A stretch of 64,000 nt of DNA from UBA987 sp002292105. Its GTDB lineage: Bacteria > Bacteroidota > Bacteroidia > NS11-12g > UBA9320. The stretch covers positions 310,001-374,000 of the forward strand of contig OX044357.1 of NCBI GenBank assembly GCA_943846675.1. The letters run 5' to 3'. The notes under the pieces were generated by a model, which was not told where the DNA came from, made no database searches, and saw only the letters and a program-made list of their open reading frames with translations. How positions within the stretch are numbered: the first letter of the stretch is position 1; every line of letters begins with the position of its first letter. Both the position numbers and the translations under genes were made by a program. Positions 26,323 through 35,188 of the stretch are shown piece by piece.

Positions 26323-26688
26323 ATGCCTAATAACAAAAGGTTGCATGAAAATGATAAATCAATTTCATTTTTCGAAATGGTGTATCAAGTCGTCGCCCTT
26401 ATACCGAAGGGCAGGGTAACCTCATATGGAGCAATTGCAAAATATTTAGGGGCTGCACGGTCAAGCAGAATGGTAGGTTGGGCGCTCAATGGTTTAAACA
26501 AAACAGAACATAATTTGCCGGCGCATCGTGTGGTAAACCGTCAAGGTTTGCTAACAGGGAAGGAGCATTTTAGAGGCATTCCAATGGAGCAGTTGTTGAC
26601 CGATGAAGGCGTGGAGATTGTAAACAATCAAATTCAAAACTTAAGTCAAATCTATTGGGACCCGAACGAAGTACTGAATGTAGAATAG
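26323..26688 (+). CDS. Alkyltransferase-like protein (Atl), MGMT fold without the acceptor cysteine
   Basis: 121 residues, the DNA-binding domain of the O6-alkylguanine-DNA alkyltransferase family. Motifs: the helix-turn-helix IPKGRVTSYGAIAKYLG, the arginine-finger region SSRMVGWAL, and the active-site box where the usual PCHR is PAHRVV, so the alkyl-accepting Cys is Ala. Atl proteins bind O6-alkylguanine and hand it to nucleotide excision repair instead of removing the alkyl group. The C-terminus YWDPNEV is typical. Short, single gene. Confidence 0.88.
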   Translation: MPNNKRLHENDKSISFFEMVYQVVALIPKGRVTSYGAIAKYLGAARSSRMVGWALNGLNKTEHNLPAHRVVNRQGLLTGKEHFRGIPMEQLLTDEGVEIVNNQIQNLSQIYWDPNEVLNVE

Positions 26689-26712
26689 TGAAAAATTATA
26701 GTCAGAACCGAT

Positions 26713-27300
26713 TTATTGAGCGTCTGTCATCAATCGAAATGATTTAGACATTTTTTCCATTATGGGTAGGTAGGTCTTACGCCTCGATTTTAAGGTCCAA
26801 CTCAACATTAAGTATACGTTTTTCGAACCTTCGTATATGGTATAATACTACGTTAGAGGCACATCAATGCCTTCTACATTAGCGTCAAACGCTATTATTC
26901 TTGCGGGTAACCCATTTATTTTAACCGATTTACGTATCACGTCCGACGCGATTTCCATCTCGTCTGTAATGGATTCATACTGCACGTTGGTGTAATTGTC
27001 GAGGAGGCTAATAGAATCTTCGTACATCCCAATATTTTGAAATGCTTCTTGAAACTCGTCTGTTGGTTCGTGGAGTACAACGAAGTAAAGCTCCTTTAAC
27101 AAACTTTGGTACTGTAGTGATGCCTCGTCACTTAAGTTGGTTGCCTCAGACATATAGTCTGGGACAGCAACTTGAAACAGTTTTTTTGTATTAACCAGCT
27201 TGAATTTAGTGTTTGCTACGCGCGCAGAGGGCAGTTTGTCGCAGCCGAGGAATAAGGTAACTAAGCCTAAAAGTACGGTGCGATTAAACAAAGAAAACAT
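26713..27300 (-). pseudogene. Lipoprotein gene interrupted by an in-frame TAG
   Basis: The frame from 27300 encodes a lipoprotein (lipobox LFLGC, Cys20) and stops at TAG (26850-26848) after codon 150. Reading on in the same frame gives 44 more residues (YYTIYEGSKNVY, LMLSWTLKSRRKTYLPIMEK, MSKSFRLMTDAQ) ending at TAA 26713. Those residues have the composition of a normal C-terminus (a final helix with ILP/KSF), and the position just before YYT suggests a Tyr codon turned to TAG. The start of infB is near but the gene is separated by 9 bases from the infB stop, so it may be last in that operon. Family not recognised. Either recent pseudogene, readthrough or an assembly error. Confidence 0.7.
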
Positions 27301-27309
27301 AAAGTGAAT

Positions 27310-30195
27310 TTATTTCAACTTACGTTTCACCTCAACCTCGGTGTAACATTCGATGATATCGTTAATCCGAATATCGTTGTAGTTTTTGATCTGCATTCCA
27401 CATTCAAAACCTCGATTTACTTCCTTAACGTCGTCTTTAAATCGCTTTAGTGCTGCTAATACACCACTATATACAACTACACCGTCTCGAATAAGTCTAA
27501 CCTTATTGTCTCGCTGTATTTTACCGTCTGTAATCATACAACCGGCAACTGTACCAACCTTGGTGATTTTGAATACCTCACGAATTTCTGCATTACCTGT
27601 AATCTTTTCTTCAAACTCAGGAGCAAGCATACCTTCCATGGCAGACTTGATTTCCTCAATGGCTTTATAGATGACAGAATACATTCTGATATCAATTTCT
27701 TCAGCTTCAGCAAGCTTTCTTGCGGAAGCCGCTGGTCTAACTTGGAAACCGATAATTATCGCATCAGAGGCAGAAGCTAATAATACATCTGACTCAGTGA
27801 TTTGACCAACTGATTTATGAATAACGTTAACCTGTATTTCTTCGGTAGATAGTTTCAACAATGAATCAGCAAGTGCTTCTGCAGAACCATCCACATCGGC
27901 CTTCACAATAACCTTTAATTCCTTAAAGTTACCTACTGCCAAACGTCGTCCAATTTCATCTAGCGTAATATGCTTGGTTGTTCTAATACCTTGTTCACGC
28001 TGCAATTGAGCACGTCTATTCGCAACATCTTTGGCGTCTTGTTCAGATTCAAAAACTTGGAATACATCACCTGCTGTAGGTGCAGAAGTAAATCCTAATA
28101 TGTTTACTGGCGTAGCCGGATCAGCAACTTTAACCTGATTCATACGCTCATTGAACATCGCCCGTACACGGCAAAAATGATGACCAGCAACGAGTGGGTC
28201 TCCAACTCGAAGTGTACCTTCTTGTACCAGAACTGATGCCAATATTCCTCGACCTTTGTCCAATCGGGCTTCCATCACAGAACCCTTAGCACGTTTGTTT
28301 GGATTGGCTTTTAGTTCTAATAATTCAGCCTCGAGTAATACTTTTTCGAGTAGCTCGTCAATATTGGTACCTTTTTTCGCTGAGATTTCTTGTGCTTGAT
28401 ATTTACCACCCCATTCTTCTACCAAAATATTCATGGCAGATAACTCTTCTCTAATTCTATCTGGGTTTGAAACGTCGCGATCTATTTTATTGAAAGCAAA
28501 AATGATCGGTACATCTGCCGCTTGGGCGTGGCTTATTGCCTCTTTTGTTTGAGGCATCACACTGTCGTCAGCCGCAATTACAATAATGGCTATATCCGTG
28601 ACCTTTGCTCCCCTTGCCCGCATCGCGGTAAAGGCTTCGTGACCTGGAGTATCAACAAAGGTTATGCGTTTTTTGTCTTTAAGTTCTACTTCGTATGCAG
28701 CAACGTGCTGTGTAATACCACCGGCTTCACCTGCAATTACGTTCGTATTTCGGATGTAGTCAAGTAATGAAGTTTTACCGTGATCAACGTGACCCATGAT
28801 GGTTACAATCGGTGCGCGTTCCTCAAGATCTTCTGGTTTATCAACTTCTTCTTCGCCAAATTCGACTTGCTCTTCTGCGTCAACAAACTCAATTTCAAAA
28901 CCAAATTCATCGGCAACCATTTTAATGGTCTCCGCATCCAAACGTTGGTTGATAGACACCATCATGCCAAGCGAGAAGTATGCGGTGATAATGTCGTTAA
29001 CAGAAACGTCCATTAACGATGCCATCTCGTTAGCCGTTACAAATTCAGTGATTTTTAAGACCTTGCTCGCAAGCTCTTGTTTGATAATTTCTTCCTCACG
29101 CGTGGTTTTGTGATCATCTCTTTTTTGTCGTCTTAATTTCTGACGAGATGGTCCTTTACTACCTTTATTTCCACCAAGTTTAGCAAGTGTTGCCTTGATT
29201 TTATCTTGGATTTCCTTTTCTGTGATTTCGTCTTTTGCATCGTCTTTGCCACCACCTTTGTTGTAACGACCTTTTCCAAAATTGCCACCTGATTTAACAG
29301 GTCCAGACTTAACCGTTCGTTTTCTTTTCTTGCGCTGGTTGTCTTCTGGTTTGCCACCAGAGCTTGCTACTTTTTTAGGCGACGGTGGATCAGGAAGTTT
29401 GATTTTTCCTTTAATCGTAAGGCCACCTAGTTTTTCATATTTAGGCTTAATAATTGATTCCCCCTCTTCCTTTGCAGGCGCTTTTGGGGCTTCAGGTTCA
29501 ACCTTTTTTGGTTCTTCTTCTTTTTTAGCTTCTGGCTTTTCAGGAGTTTTTTCTTCAACCGGTTTTTCTTCAACTGGCTTTTCAGGAGCTTTTTCTTCAA
29601 CCGGTTTTTCCTCGGTTACTTCTTCTTTCTTCTCTTCTTTTGGAGCTTCGGGCTCTTCTTTCTTTTTCTTTTCAGGCTTATCTAACGAAATTTTACCAAG
29701 TACCTTAAATCCTGGAATCTCAGTCTTTTTGGTCGTTGGGGTTTCCTCTTCAACCTTAGGAGCCTCTTCTTCTTTTGGCTCAGGTTTTTCTTCTTTGGCT
29801 TCCACCTCTGGAACTTCTTCCTTGACTTCTGGCTTTTCTTCAGTTACAGGCTCTTCAGAGGCATTTGGACGACTTAATCCAGTATCCTTAATTAAGACGA
29901 TGTCTTGCGCTTCGTCTTCACCTTTTTTCTTCTTCTTCGTACCCGGTTTATTGGTATTTGCTGTAAGCGTTTCGTCTTGTCGACGAATATTAATCTCTAG
30001 TGCTTGAGATTCTTCTTTCGCTTGTTTGTCAGAACGGTATTTCTGTTCAAGAACGTCATACATATCTTGGGCGATCTTAGCCGTCATCTTCATGTCTACC
30101 TCATAACCGTTTTGGTTGAGATATTCAATCAAGCTTTTCCAGCTAACATTGAGCTCTGCTGCAACTTTTGAAATTCTGTGAGTTTTTCCAGCCAT
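27310..30195 (-). CDS. infB: Translation initiation factor IF-2
   Basis: 961 residues from the Met at 30195 (MAGKTHRISKVAAELNV); upstream in-frame residues to 30240 are atypical. After the N-terminal IF2N-like domain comes a long Pro/Glu/Lys-rich linker (about 100-330) built from repeats such as KPVEEKAPEKP, then the GTPase domain with GHVDHGKT (about 466), DTPGHEAF and NKID, and domains II-IV. IF-2 delivers fMet-tRNA to the 30S subunit. Third gene of rimP-nusA-infB. The acidic linker is long but common in Bacteroidota. Its 3' end is 9 bases from the interrupted lipoprotein gene. Confidence 0.97.
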   Translation of the reverse strand: MAGKTHRISKVAAELNVSWKSLIEYLNQNGYEVDMKMTAKIAQDMYDVLEQKYRSDKQAKEESQALEINIRRQDETLTANTNKPGTKKKKKGEDEAQDIVLIKDTGLSRPNASEEPVTEEKPEVKEEVPEVEAKEEKPEPKEEEAPKVEEETPTTKKTEIPGFKVLGKISLDKPEKKKKEEPEAPKEEKKEEVTEEKPVEEKAPEKPVEEKPVEEKTPEKPEAKKEEEPKKVEPEAPKAPAKEEGESIIKPKYEKLGGLTIKGKIKLPDPPSPKKVASSGGKPEDNQRKKRKRTVKSGPVKSGGNFGKGRYNKGGGKDDAKDEITEKEIQDKIKATLAKLGGNKGSKGPSRQKLRRQKRDDHKTTREEEIIKQELASKVLKITEFVTANEMASLMDVSVNDIITAYFSLGMMVSINQRLDAETIKMVADEFGFEIEFVDAEEQVEFGEEEVDKPEDLEERAPIVTIMGHVDHGKTSLLDYIRNTNVIAGEAGGITQHVAAYEVELKDKKRITFVDTPGHEAFTAMRARGAKVTDIAIIVIAADDSVMPQTKEAISHAQAADVPIIFAFNKIDRDVSNPDRIREELSAMNILVEEWGGKYQAQEISAKKGTNIDELLEKVLLEAELLELKANPNKRAKGSVMEARLDKGRGILASVLVQEGTLRVGDPLVAGHHFCRVRAMFNERMNQVKVADPATPVNILGFTSAPTAGDVFQVFESEQDAKDVANRRAQLQREQGIRTTKHITLDEIGRRLAVGNFKELKVIVKADVDGSAEALADSLLKLSTEEIQVNVIHKSVGQITESDVLLASASDAIIIGFQVRPAASARKLAEAEEIDIRMYSVIYKAIEEIKSAMEGMLAPEFEEKITGNAEIREVFKITKVGTVAGCMITDGKIQRDNKVRLIRDGVVVYSGVLAALKRFKDDVKEVNRGFECGMQIKNYNDIRINDIIECYTEVEVKRKLK

Positions 30196-30331
30196 TAATG
30201 TTTTACTTTTTAATTTCTGAAGAACATTCACAAAAACCATGTAGCGAACGCGAACCGACCATATGTAATGATCCCCGCTACTTCATGATATTCACCGTGT
30301 TCTTCATTCTTATTGTCATTTGTTGCTTTGT

Positions 30332-31567
30332 TTAATCAAACTCCGCTTCAAATATTTTTTTAATCTCAGTTATGGTTTCAACTTCTAATTCAGTTCTGCG
30401 AACCAAGTCGTCTACTTCCATTTCTAATACGCTTTTGGCCGTATCTAAGCCAATTGCTTTTAACTCGTCAATTATCCACTCATCAATTTCGTCAGTGAAT
30501 TCGTCTAAGTCAACGTCTACGTCGTCTTCTTCAACATTTTCACGATATACATCGATGTTGTACCCTACCAATCTACCAGCAAGCTTAATGTTAAACCCAC
30601 CCTTACCAATGGCAAGTGAAACTTGGTCACTTGGCAAATATACATCAGCACGCTTCTCTTCCTCGTCTAAAGCGGTGCTTGACACCTTAGCTGGGCTTAG
30701 AGCACGTTGAATGTATAGTTGTGTATTGGTTGTAAAGTTAATAACGTCAATATTTTCATTACGTAACTCACGAACAATTCCGTGAATACGAGAACCTTTC
30801 ATTCCAACACAAGCACCTACTGGGTCGATTCTATCGTCATAGCTCTCTACAGCAACTTTAGCACGCTCACCTGGCTCTCTAACCACATTTTTGATAGTGA
30901 TTAATCCGTCCAAGATTTCAGGTACTTCAAGTTCAAACAGTCTTTCTAAGAAAATTGGAGCAGTACGAGAAAGTATGATACGTGGGTTGTTGTTTTGCAT
31001 TTCAACACGCAATACAACGGCGCGAACGCTGTCTCCTTTTTTGAAGAAATCGCGTCCAATCATTTCTGTTTTTGGTAGAATGAGTTCGTTGCCTTCATCA
31101 TCCAAAACCATTAATTCACGCTTCCATATTTGGTAAACCTCTCCTGTGATTATTTCACCAACACGGTCTTTATATTTCTTAAATAACTCATCTTTCTCTA
31201 ATTCAAGAATTCTAGAAAGCAGTGTTTGTCTTGCAGCAAGTATTGCGCGACGGCCAAAATCGAGTAATTTAATCTCTTCAATGGCATCTTCACCAATTTC
31301 ATAATCATCTTCAAGCTTCAATGCATCTTCGATGTTTATTTCTTGGTTTTGGTCTTCGACCTCATCCATGTCCACAATCTTTCGATTTCGATAGATTTCC
31401 AAATCTCCTTGATCCGTGTTGATGATAATGTCAAAATTTGAGTCATCTCCAAACTTCTTTCGAAGCATGCTTCGAAAGACGTCTTCCATAACGGCCATCA
31501 TAGTGGCTCTGTCTATGTTCTTGAACTCTTTAAATTCCGCAAACGATTCTACTAGTCCTAAAGTCAT
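30332..31567 (-). CDS. nusA: Transcription termination/antitermination factor NusA
   Basis: 411 residues: NusA N-terminal domain (1-130), S1 domain (GEIITGEVYQIWKRELMVLD, about 135-200), KH1/KH2 (VREPGERAKVAVESYD, GACVGMKGSRIHGIVREL, LPSDQVSLAIGKGGFNIKLA) and a short C-terminal helical part. Binds RNA polymerase and modulates pausing and termination. It is the middle gene, 6 bases after rimP. NusA autoregulates the equivalent operon in E. coli, so the hairpin in the leader is of interest. Confidence 0.96.
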   Translation of the reverse strand: MTLGLVESFAEFKEFKNIDRATMMAVMEDVFRSMLRKKFGDDSNFDIIINTDQGDLEIYRNRKIVDMDEVEDQNQEINIEDALKLEDDYEIGEDAIEEIKLLDFGRRAILAARQTLLSRILELEKDELFKKYKDRVGEIITGEVYQIWKRELMVLDDEGNELILPKTEMIGRDFFKKGDSVRAVVLRVEMQNNNPRIILSRTAPIFLERLFELEVPEILDGLITIKNVVREPGERAKVAVESYDDRIDPVGACVGMKGSRIHGIVRELRNENIDVINFTTNTQLYIQRALSPAKVSSTALDEEEKRADVYLPSDQVSLAIGKGGFNIKLAGRLVGYNIDVYRENVEEDDVDVDLDEFTDEIDEWIIDELKAIGLDTAKSVLEMEVDDLVRRTELEVETITEIKKIFEAEFD

Positions 31568-31573
31568 TTTCCT

Positions 31574-32041
31574 TTATTTAAAAGATAATACTACGGTTGA
31601 TGTTATAATGTCGTCGAAACTGATACTAACAGGTTCCACTTTAACTTTATTTTTCTTTTGTTTTTTGTCCAGCACTGGAGCACAAACGATATGAGTTTCG
31701 GTCACTTCTAAAAGTTTGTATTCTGTGGTGCTCGATTCGGTTTCAACAGATAATTTACGACCAACATGTTTGTGGTATTGTCTTTCGTTTCTTAAGGGTT
31801 CGTCAGCTCCGGGGCTAGATACTTCCAAAATAAATGGGTCTGACTCGAATTCTTCATCATCCACTACTTTCGAAATTGATCTGCTGATTTTCGAGCATTG
31901 ATCAACGGTGACCCCTTTGTCTCCATCTACCAAAACTTGAATTTTTCTGCTTCTGTCTCCTCCAACAATGTCCACAACAAAAATTGGGGAGTCTTTTACC
32001 TCTTCCTCAACCAGTGCTTTTATTGTTTCTACCAAAGACAT
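31574..32041 (-). CDS. rimP: Ribosome maturation factor RimP
   Basis: 155 residues with the family's two small domains: FVVDIVGGDRSRKIQVLVDGDKGVTVDQCSKISR-like N-terminal part (quoted here only by its first residues FVVDIVGG) and PFILEVSSPGADEPLRNERQ in the middle, then the Sm-like C-terminal domain. Needed for 30S assembly. First gene of the operon; the ATG at 32041 directly follows a terminator-like hairpin in the leader. Confidence 0.93.
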   Translation of the reverse strand: MSLVETIKALVEEEVKDSPIFVVDIVGGDRSRKIQVLVDGDKGVTVDQCSKISRSISKVVDDEEFESDPFILEVSSPGADEPLRNERQYHKHVGRKLSVETESSTTEYKLLEVTETHIVCAPVLDKKQKKNKVKVEPVSISFDDIITSTVVLSFK

Positions 32042-32052
32042 ATTAATTGCGT

Positions 32053-32084
32053 AAAAAAAAGAGGGAATTTTTAATTCCCTCTTT
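32053..32084 (-). terminator. Terminator-like hairpin in the rimP leader
   Basis: Minus strand: AAAGAGGGAATT (32084-32073), 3-base loop, AATTCCCTCTTT (32069-32058), followed by a run of T. The -7 promoter element lies upstream of it, so the hairpin is transcribed as part of the operon leader, 12 bases before the rimP ATG. It can also terminate read-through from the ABC1 kinase gene. Confidence 0.75.
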
Positions 32085-32104
32085 CCTGTCTCTTACCAAC
32101 GCTG

Positions 32105-32112
32105 CAAAGATA
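32105..32112 (-). promoter_or_regulatory. -7 element of the rimP-nusA-infB operon
   Basis: Minus strand TATCTTTG, a perfect match, 63 bases before the rimP ATG. Predicted leader about 58 bases containing the hairpin. A good -33 TTTG is not visible. Confidence 0.5.
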
Positions 32113-32173
32113 GCGATTTTGTTGATTTATGAAAATCTTTAATTTGGATATAATTTTAACCGGCTAAATGGCC

Positions 32174-33484
32174 TTAAGCAATGGCCAAATTTTCTATTCT
32201 TACGTTTTTTGCGCCTATTTCGTGCATCAGGTTATATAAACCAAAGAATGTTCGATTGACATAAATGAAATGCTTTGAACCGCGGTTACCATTCATCTTT
32301 CTCAATGTTGTACTTTTTGTAAATTGTTCGCCAAGGTTTGCAATTTCGTTAAAGAACGCGGGGTCTGAAAAGTCAAAGGTTTCTTGGGTTAAAGGCCTAG
32401 TGAACAATTGAAGAAGGTCATGAAACATTTCCCCAAAGAAGGCTTTTTCTTCTTCTGTATCATCTAAACGAATAATCTCTAGCTCTGAAAGCTTGTCCAT
32501 AAATACATCTTTGTTTTCTAATGTATTGGGGTCTGTAAGTTCAAAATAGGGTATATAAAAGTCGTTTGGAATTTCTTTCATACAACCAAAGTCCAAAGCA
32601 ATGAGTTGTCCGGAATCATCCACTAGGAAATTCCCAGGATGCGGATCGGCATGCACTTTTTTAAGGGTATGAATTTGGTACATATAAAAGTCCCACAACG
32701 TTTGACCAACTTGATTAGCAATGTCTGGGTCGGTATTCTCCTTAGCAAATTTAGAAAGATGTTTACCCGTCATCCAATCCATTGCTATAATTTGTTTTGT
32801 AGAATACGCTGGGTAGTAATGCGGGAATCTTAAGTTTGGAATGTGTTTACAGGCTTCTACTACTTCAACACTCTGCTTTATCTCATTGGTATAATCCGTT
32901 TCATCAATCAGTTTTTGCTCAACTTCTTTAAAGTACTTGTCTGAATCTTTACCTTTAATGTTGAACATCCGCATGGCTATTGGCTTAACCAAAGCAAGGT
33001 CACTGCTAATACTATCGGCTACACCTGGATACTGAATCTTAATGGCCAATGTTTTTCCATCTTTTTGCGCTTTATGGACTTGTCCTATGGTCGCTGCATT
33101 GATTGCGTTGGGGTCGAATTGGTCAAACAATTCTTGTGGCGATTTTCCGAAGTATCGCGTAAATGTTTTGATTACCAATGGAGCCGACAAAGGAGGAACA
33201 GAAAATTGTGCAAGTGAGAACTGGTCCACGTAAGCTTTTGGAAGGATGCTTTTATCCATACTCAACATTTGGGCAACTTTTAATGGACTGCCTTTTAAAT
33301 TTTTTAAGCTATCGTAAATATCAGAAGCATTTGCTTCATCCAACTTTGTTTTCGCCTCCTCTTCAGAATATCTTAGCTTGTTGCCATAGTATTTGAGATA
33401 GTTGGTCCCGACTTTTGCGCCAGTCTGAATCAACTTTGAGGCTCGTTTTACTTTGCTGATAGGCAGTTTGTCGATAGTTTCCAT
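32174..33484 (-). CDS. ABC1/UbiB-family atypical kinase
   Basis: 436 residues. Motifs of the ABC1 (ADCK/UbiB) fold: SPLKVAQMLSMD, where the family KxGQ reads KVAQ; the ATP-lysine region LAIKIQYPGV; HADPHPGNFLV (catalytic Asp) and LIALDFGCMKE (DFG-like metal-binding Asp). Family members support quinone biosynthesis or lipid handling, often as ATPases rather than protein kinases. The Gly to Ala change in KxGQ is noteworthy because that motif restrains protein-kinase activity. Follows the TetR gene with a 1-base gap, so the pair is an operon, the regulator first. Confidence 0.85.
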   Translation of the reverse strand: METIDKLPISKVKRASKLIQTGAKVGTNYLKYYGNKLRYSEEEAKTKLDEANASDIYDSLKNLKGSPLKVAQMLSMDKSILPKAYVDQFSLAQFSVPPLSAPLVIKTFTRYFGKSPQELFDQFDPNAINAATIGQVHKAQKDGKTLAIKIQYPGVADSISSDLALVKPIAMRMFNIKGKDSDKYFKEVEQKLIDETDYTNEIKQSVEVVEACKHIPNLRFPHYYPAYSTKQIIAMDWMTGKHLSKFAKENTDPDIANQVGQTLWDFYMYQIHTLKKVHADPHPGNFLVDDSGQLIALDFGCMKEIPNDFYIPYFELTDPNTLENKDVFMDKLSELEIIRLDDTEEEKAFFGEMFHDLLQLFTRPLTQETFDFSDPAFFNEIANLGEQFTKSTTLRKMNGNRGSKHFIYVNRTFFGLYNLMHEIGAKNVRIENLAIA

Positions 33485-33485
33485 A

Positions 33486-34118
33486 CTAACGTTGTGTTAT
33501 TTCTTTATACAAGAATTTTCCTAAGTCGATAACGTCTTTAACGGGTTGGCTGTTGGCTAAATGCATACCCGTATTCACTGATTTTTCAATTAAGATATCC
33601 GTCTTTTCAAAGCCCGGTGAAACATCTTTCATCCAAAAATCTAAGACAAAAGTCAAATGACTCCAGCCCACGTGCGACATACTTTTTTCTTGGAATTCGT
33701 TCAGTTTTTTATTTGGAATATCTAGGGTAGAAATATCCAACCCTGAAACAAATTTTTGAAAATCCTTCTTTAGCAGGCTGAGTTGTGACTGTGTCTTTGG
33801 GTGCATTAAACCTTTACTTAATGCGAATAGCACATAGCTTCTATTGGCCGTTAGCATTTCAAAAAAGGTGTAATAGAATGAAAGTAGCTTATCTTTTGAT
33901 TCGAAGTCTACATAATCTTCGTTTTTAGAAAGTACTTCCAGGGTGTTTTCAAAAAACACACTAAAAATCGATTTCTCTATGGAATCAAATGAGGTAAAAT
34001 ACCCATATAGCTCTTGTTCTTTTAACTTGGCTTGCTTGGCAAAACTGTACATTGTTTTGGGTCGTTCACCATGTTCCAAAATATGGTGCATGTACGCAGT
34101 AATTATTTCGTTTTTCAT
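33486..34118 (-). CDS. TetR/AcrR-like transcriptional regulator
   Basis: 210 residues. An N-terminal helix-turn-helix region (TMYSFAKQAKLKEQELYGYFTSFDSIEKS) is TetR-like in spacing; the recognition helix is ELYGYF, in place of the usual LYHYF. The remainder is all helical with many aromatic residues (YYTFFEMLTANRSYVLF), as in ligand-binding domains. Directly upstream of the ABC1 kinase, which it probably regulates along with itself. Divergence from the standard HTH makes this a moderately confident call. Confidence 0.7.
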   Translation of the reverse strand: MKNEIITAYMHHILEHGERPKTMYSFAKQAKLKEQELYGYFTSFDSIEKSIFSVFFENTLEVLSKNEDYVDFESKDKLLSFYYTFFEMLTANRSYVLFALSKGLMHPKTQSQLSLLKKDFQKFVSGLDISTLDIPNKKLNEFQEKSMSHVGWSHLTFVLDFWMKDVSPGFEKTDILIEKSVNTGMHLANSQPVKDVIDLGKFLYKEITQR

Positions 34119-34279
34119 TCGAAGAAGTTTACTACAAAAACACTTGTGTCAAGCAAATTGTTTCAGTGTACCTACAATTTTACATTCGATTTGTAGAATG
34201 GTGAAATCGGCATGCATTTATCGGATTCATTTAAAGTAAATAACGAGTCTTGAAGATGTAAATCGAAAGTTGATTTGAC

Positions 34280-34747
34280 TCATGCTTTTTTCATGAACTT
34301 GGTTAAGTATGATTGATTTCGTTCAATCATTTTTCGTTGCATTATGTTCGACCAACCAAATAGGTAGCCAGGCCAACCAAGAGCTTGTCTTGTCCATTTC
34401 CATAAGTCAAAGACGTCATGATGGGTAATAATTCTGTTGTCTTTAAAAGTAAACTGAGAGGAGACCTCATTGTGCACGTGCCGTTGATTTTTACCGAAAG
34501 GGTAATCAGCAGCCCAGGTACAATGCATACGACCATTCTGATCAAAAACGTGATTGACGTCAATTTTAATGTCAGAGGACATTTTACTCATCAGCATACG
34601 CCACATGGAATGGGCTTGGTCGCCCTGTAATTCGCCAAAGACGGGATCGCTGAAACTGATTTGTGGATGATAACAGCTCAAAAGGTCTTCAATATTACCT
34701 GCCTCTAAGCTTGAATAAAAATGGTATATGGTTTCGGAATTGGTCAA
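34280..34747 (-). CDS. SnoaL/NTF2-like domain protein
   Basis: 155 residues; a cone-shaped NTF2-like fold is indicated by FYSSLEAGNIEDLLSCYHPQISFSDPVFGEL and the later FKDNRIITHHDVFDLWKWTRQ. The start is TTG at 34747; no ATG gives the conserved first helix. Family members bind or transform small molecules in many pathways, so the function is open. It is preceded by the cold-shock gene's terminator and is transcribed separately. Confidence 0.65.
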   Translation of the reverse strand: MTNSETIYHFYSSLEAGNIEDLLSCYHPQISFSDPVFGELQGDQAHSMWRMLMSKMSSDIKIDVNHVFDQNGRMHCTWAADYPFGKNQRHVHNEVSSQFTFKDNRIITHHDVFDLWKWTRQALGWPGYLFGWSNIMQRKMIERNQSYLTKFMKKA

Positions 34748-34808
34748 GTTTTTGGTTTAAGTCTTTAAAGGTAAGTTGAGCAATCCAATTTTCGAAAATT
34801 TGAGCATG

Positions 34809-34838
34809 AAAAAAGCCTATCAACTGTGATAGGCTTTT
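34809..34838 (-). terminator. Terminator of the cold-shock gene
   Basis: A 12-bp perfect stem, AAAAGCCTATCA (34811-34822) with TGATAGGCTTTT (34827-34838), 4-base loop; T-run on the minus strand. Symmetric, so probably bidirectional. Confidence 0.8.
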
Positions 34839-34863
34839 AATTTCAATATCTAAAAGAATTAGA

Positions 34864-35055
34864 CTAAGCGATTTTTACATTAACTGCATTTAATCCTTTT
34901 CTGCCTTCTTCTACGTCATAGCTTACTTTGTCACCCTCTGTAATCTCATCGGTTAAACCATTTACGTGGACGAATACGTCCTTTCCTCCATCTTCCGGAG
35001 TGATAAAACCAAAACCTTTGGCGTTATTGAAAAATTTTACTGTTCCAGTACTCAT
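34864..35055 (-). CDS. Cold-shock protein, CspA family
   Basis: 63 residues from the Met at 35055 (MSTGTVKFFNNAKGFGFI). RNP1 (KGFGFI) and RNP2 (VFVHV) RNA-binding motifs are intact, giving a five-stranded OB-fold that binds single-stranded nucleic acids and melts RNA structure. The upstream in-frame Met (35115) would add a hydrophobic tail unlike any Csp and lies upstream of the promoter box. Own promoter and terminator; single-gene unit. Confidence 0.95.
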   Translation of the reverse strand: MSTGTVKFFNNAKGFGFITPEDGGKDVFVHVNGLTDEITEGDKVSYDVEEGRKGLNAVNVKIA

Positions 35056-35074
35056 TAAATAAATTATTAAGCTG

Positions 35075-35082
35075 CAAAGGTA
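35075..35082 (-). promoter_or_regulatory. -7 element of the cold-shock gene
   Basis: Minus strand TACCTTTG, 19 bases before the ATG at 35055. No good -33 element. Confidence 0.5.
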
Positions 35083-35188
35083 GGCATAAATAGCGTATTT
35101 AGACGGTTTTTGCATTATTTTTTAACTAAACCAGGGTTATGAAAACGTAAAGTTGTCTAATAAATTGGATTGTATCGCCAGCGATTTA

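Noticed and set aside
29282..30007. 241-codon plus-strand frame opposite infB
   Set aside because: It is the antisense of the Lys/Glu/Pro-rich linker of IF-2, giving a Ser/Phe/Gly-rich product; length arises from the composition.
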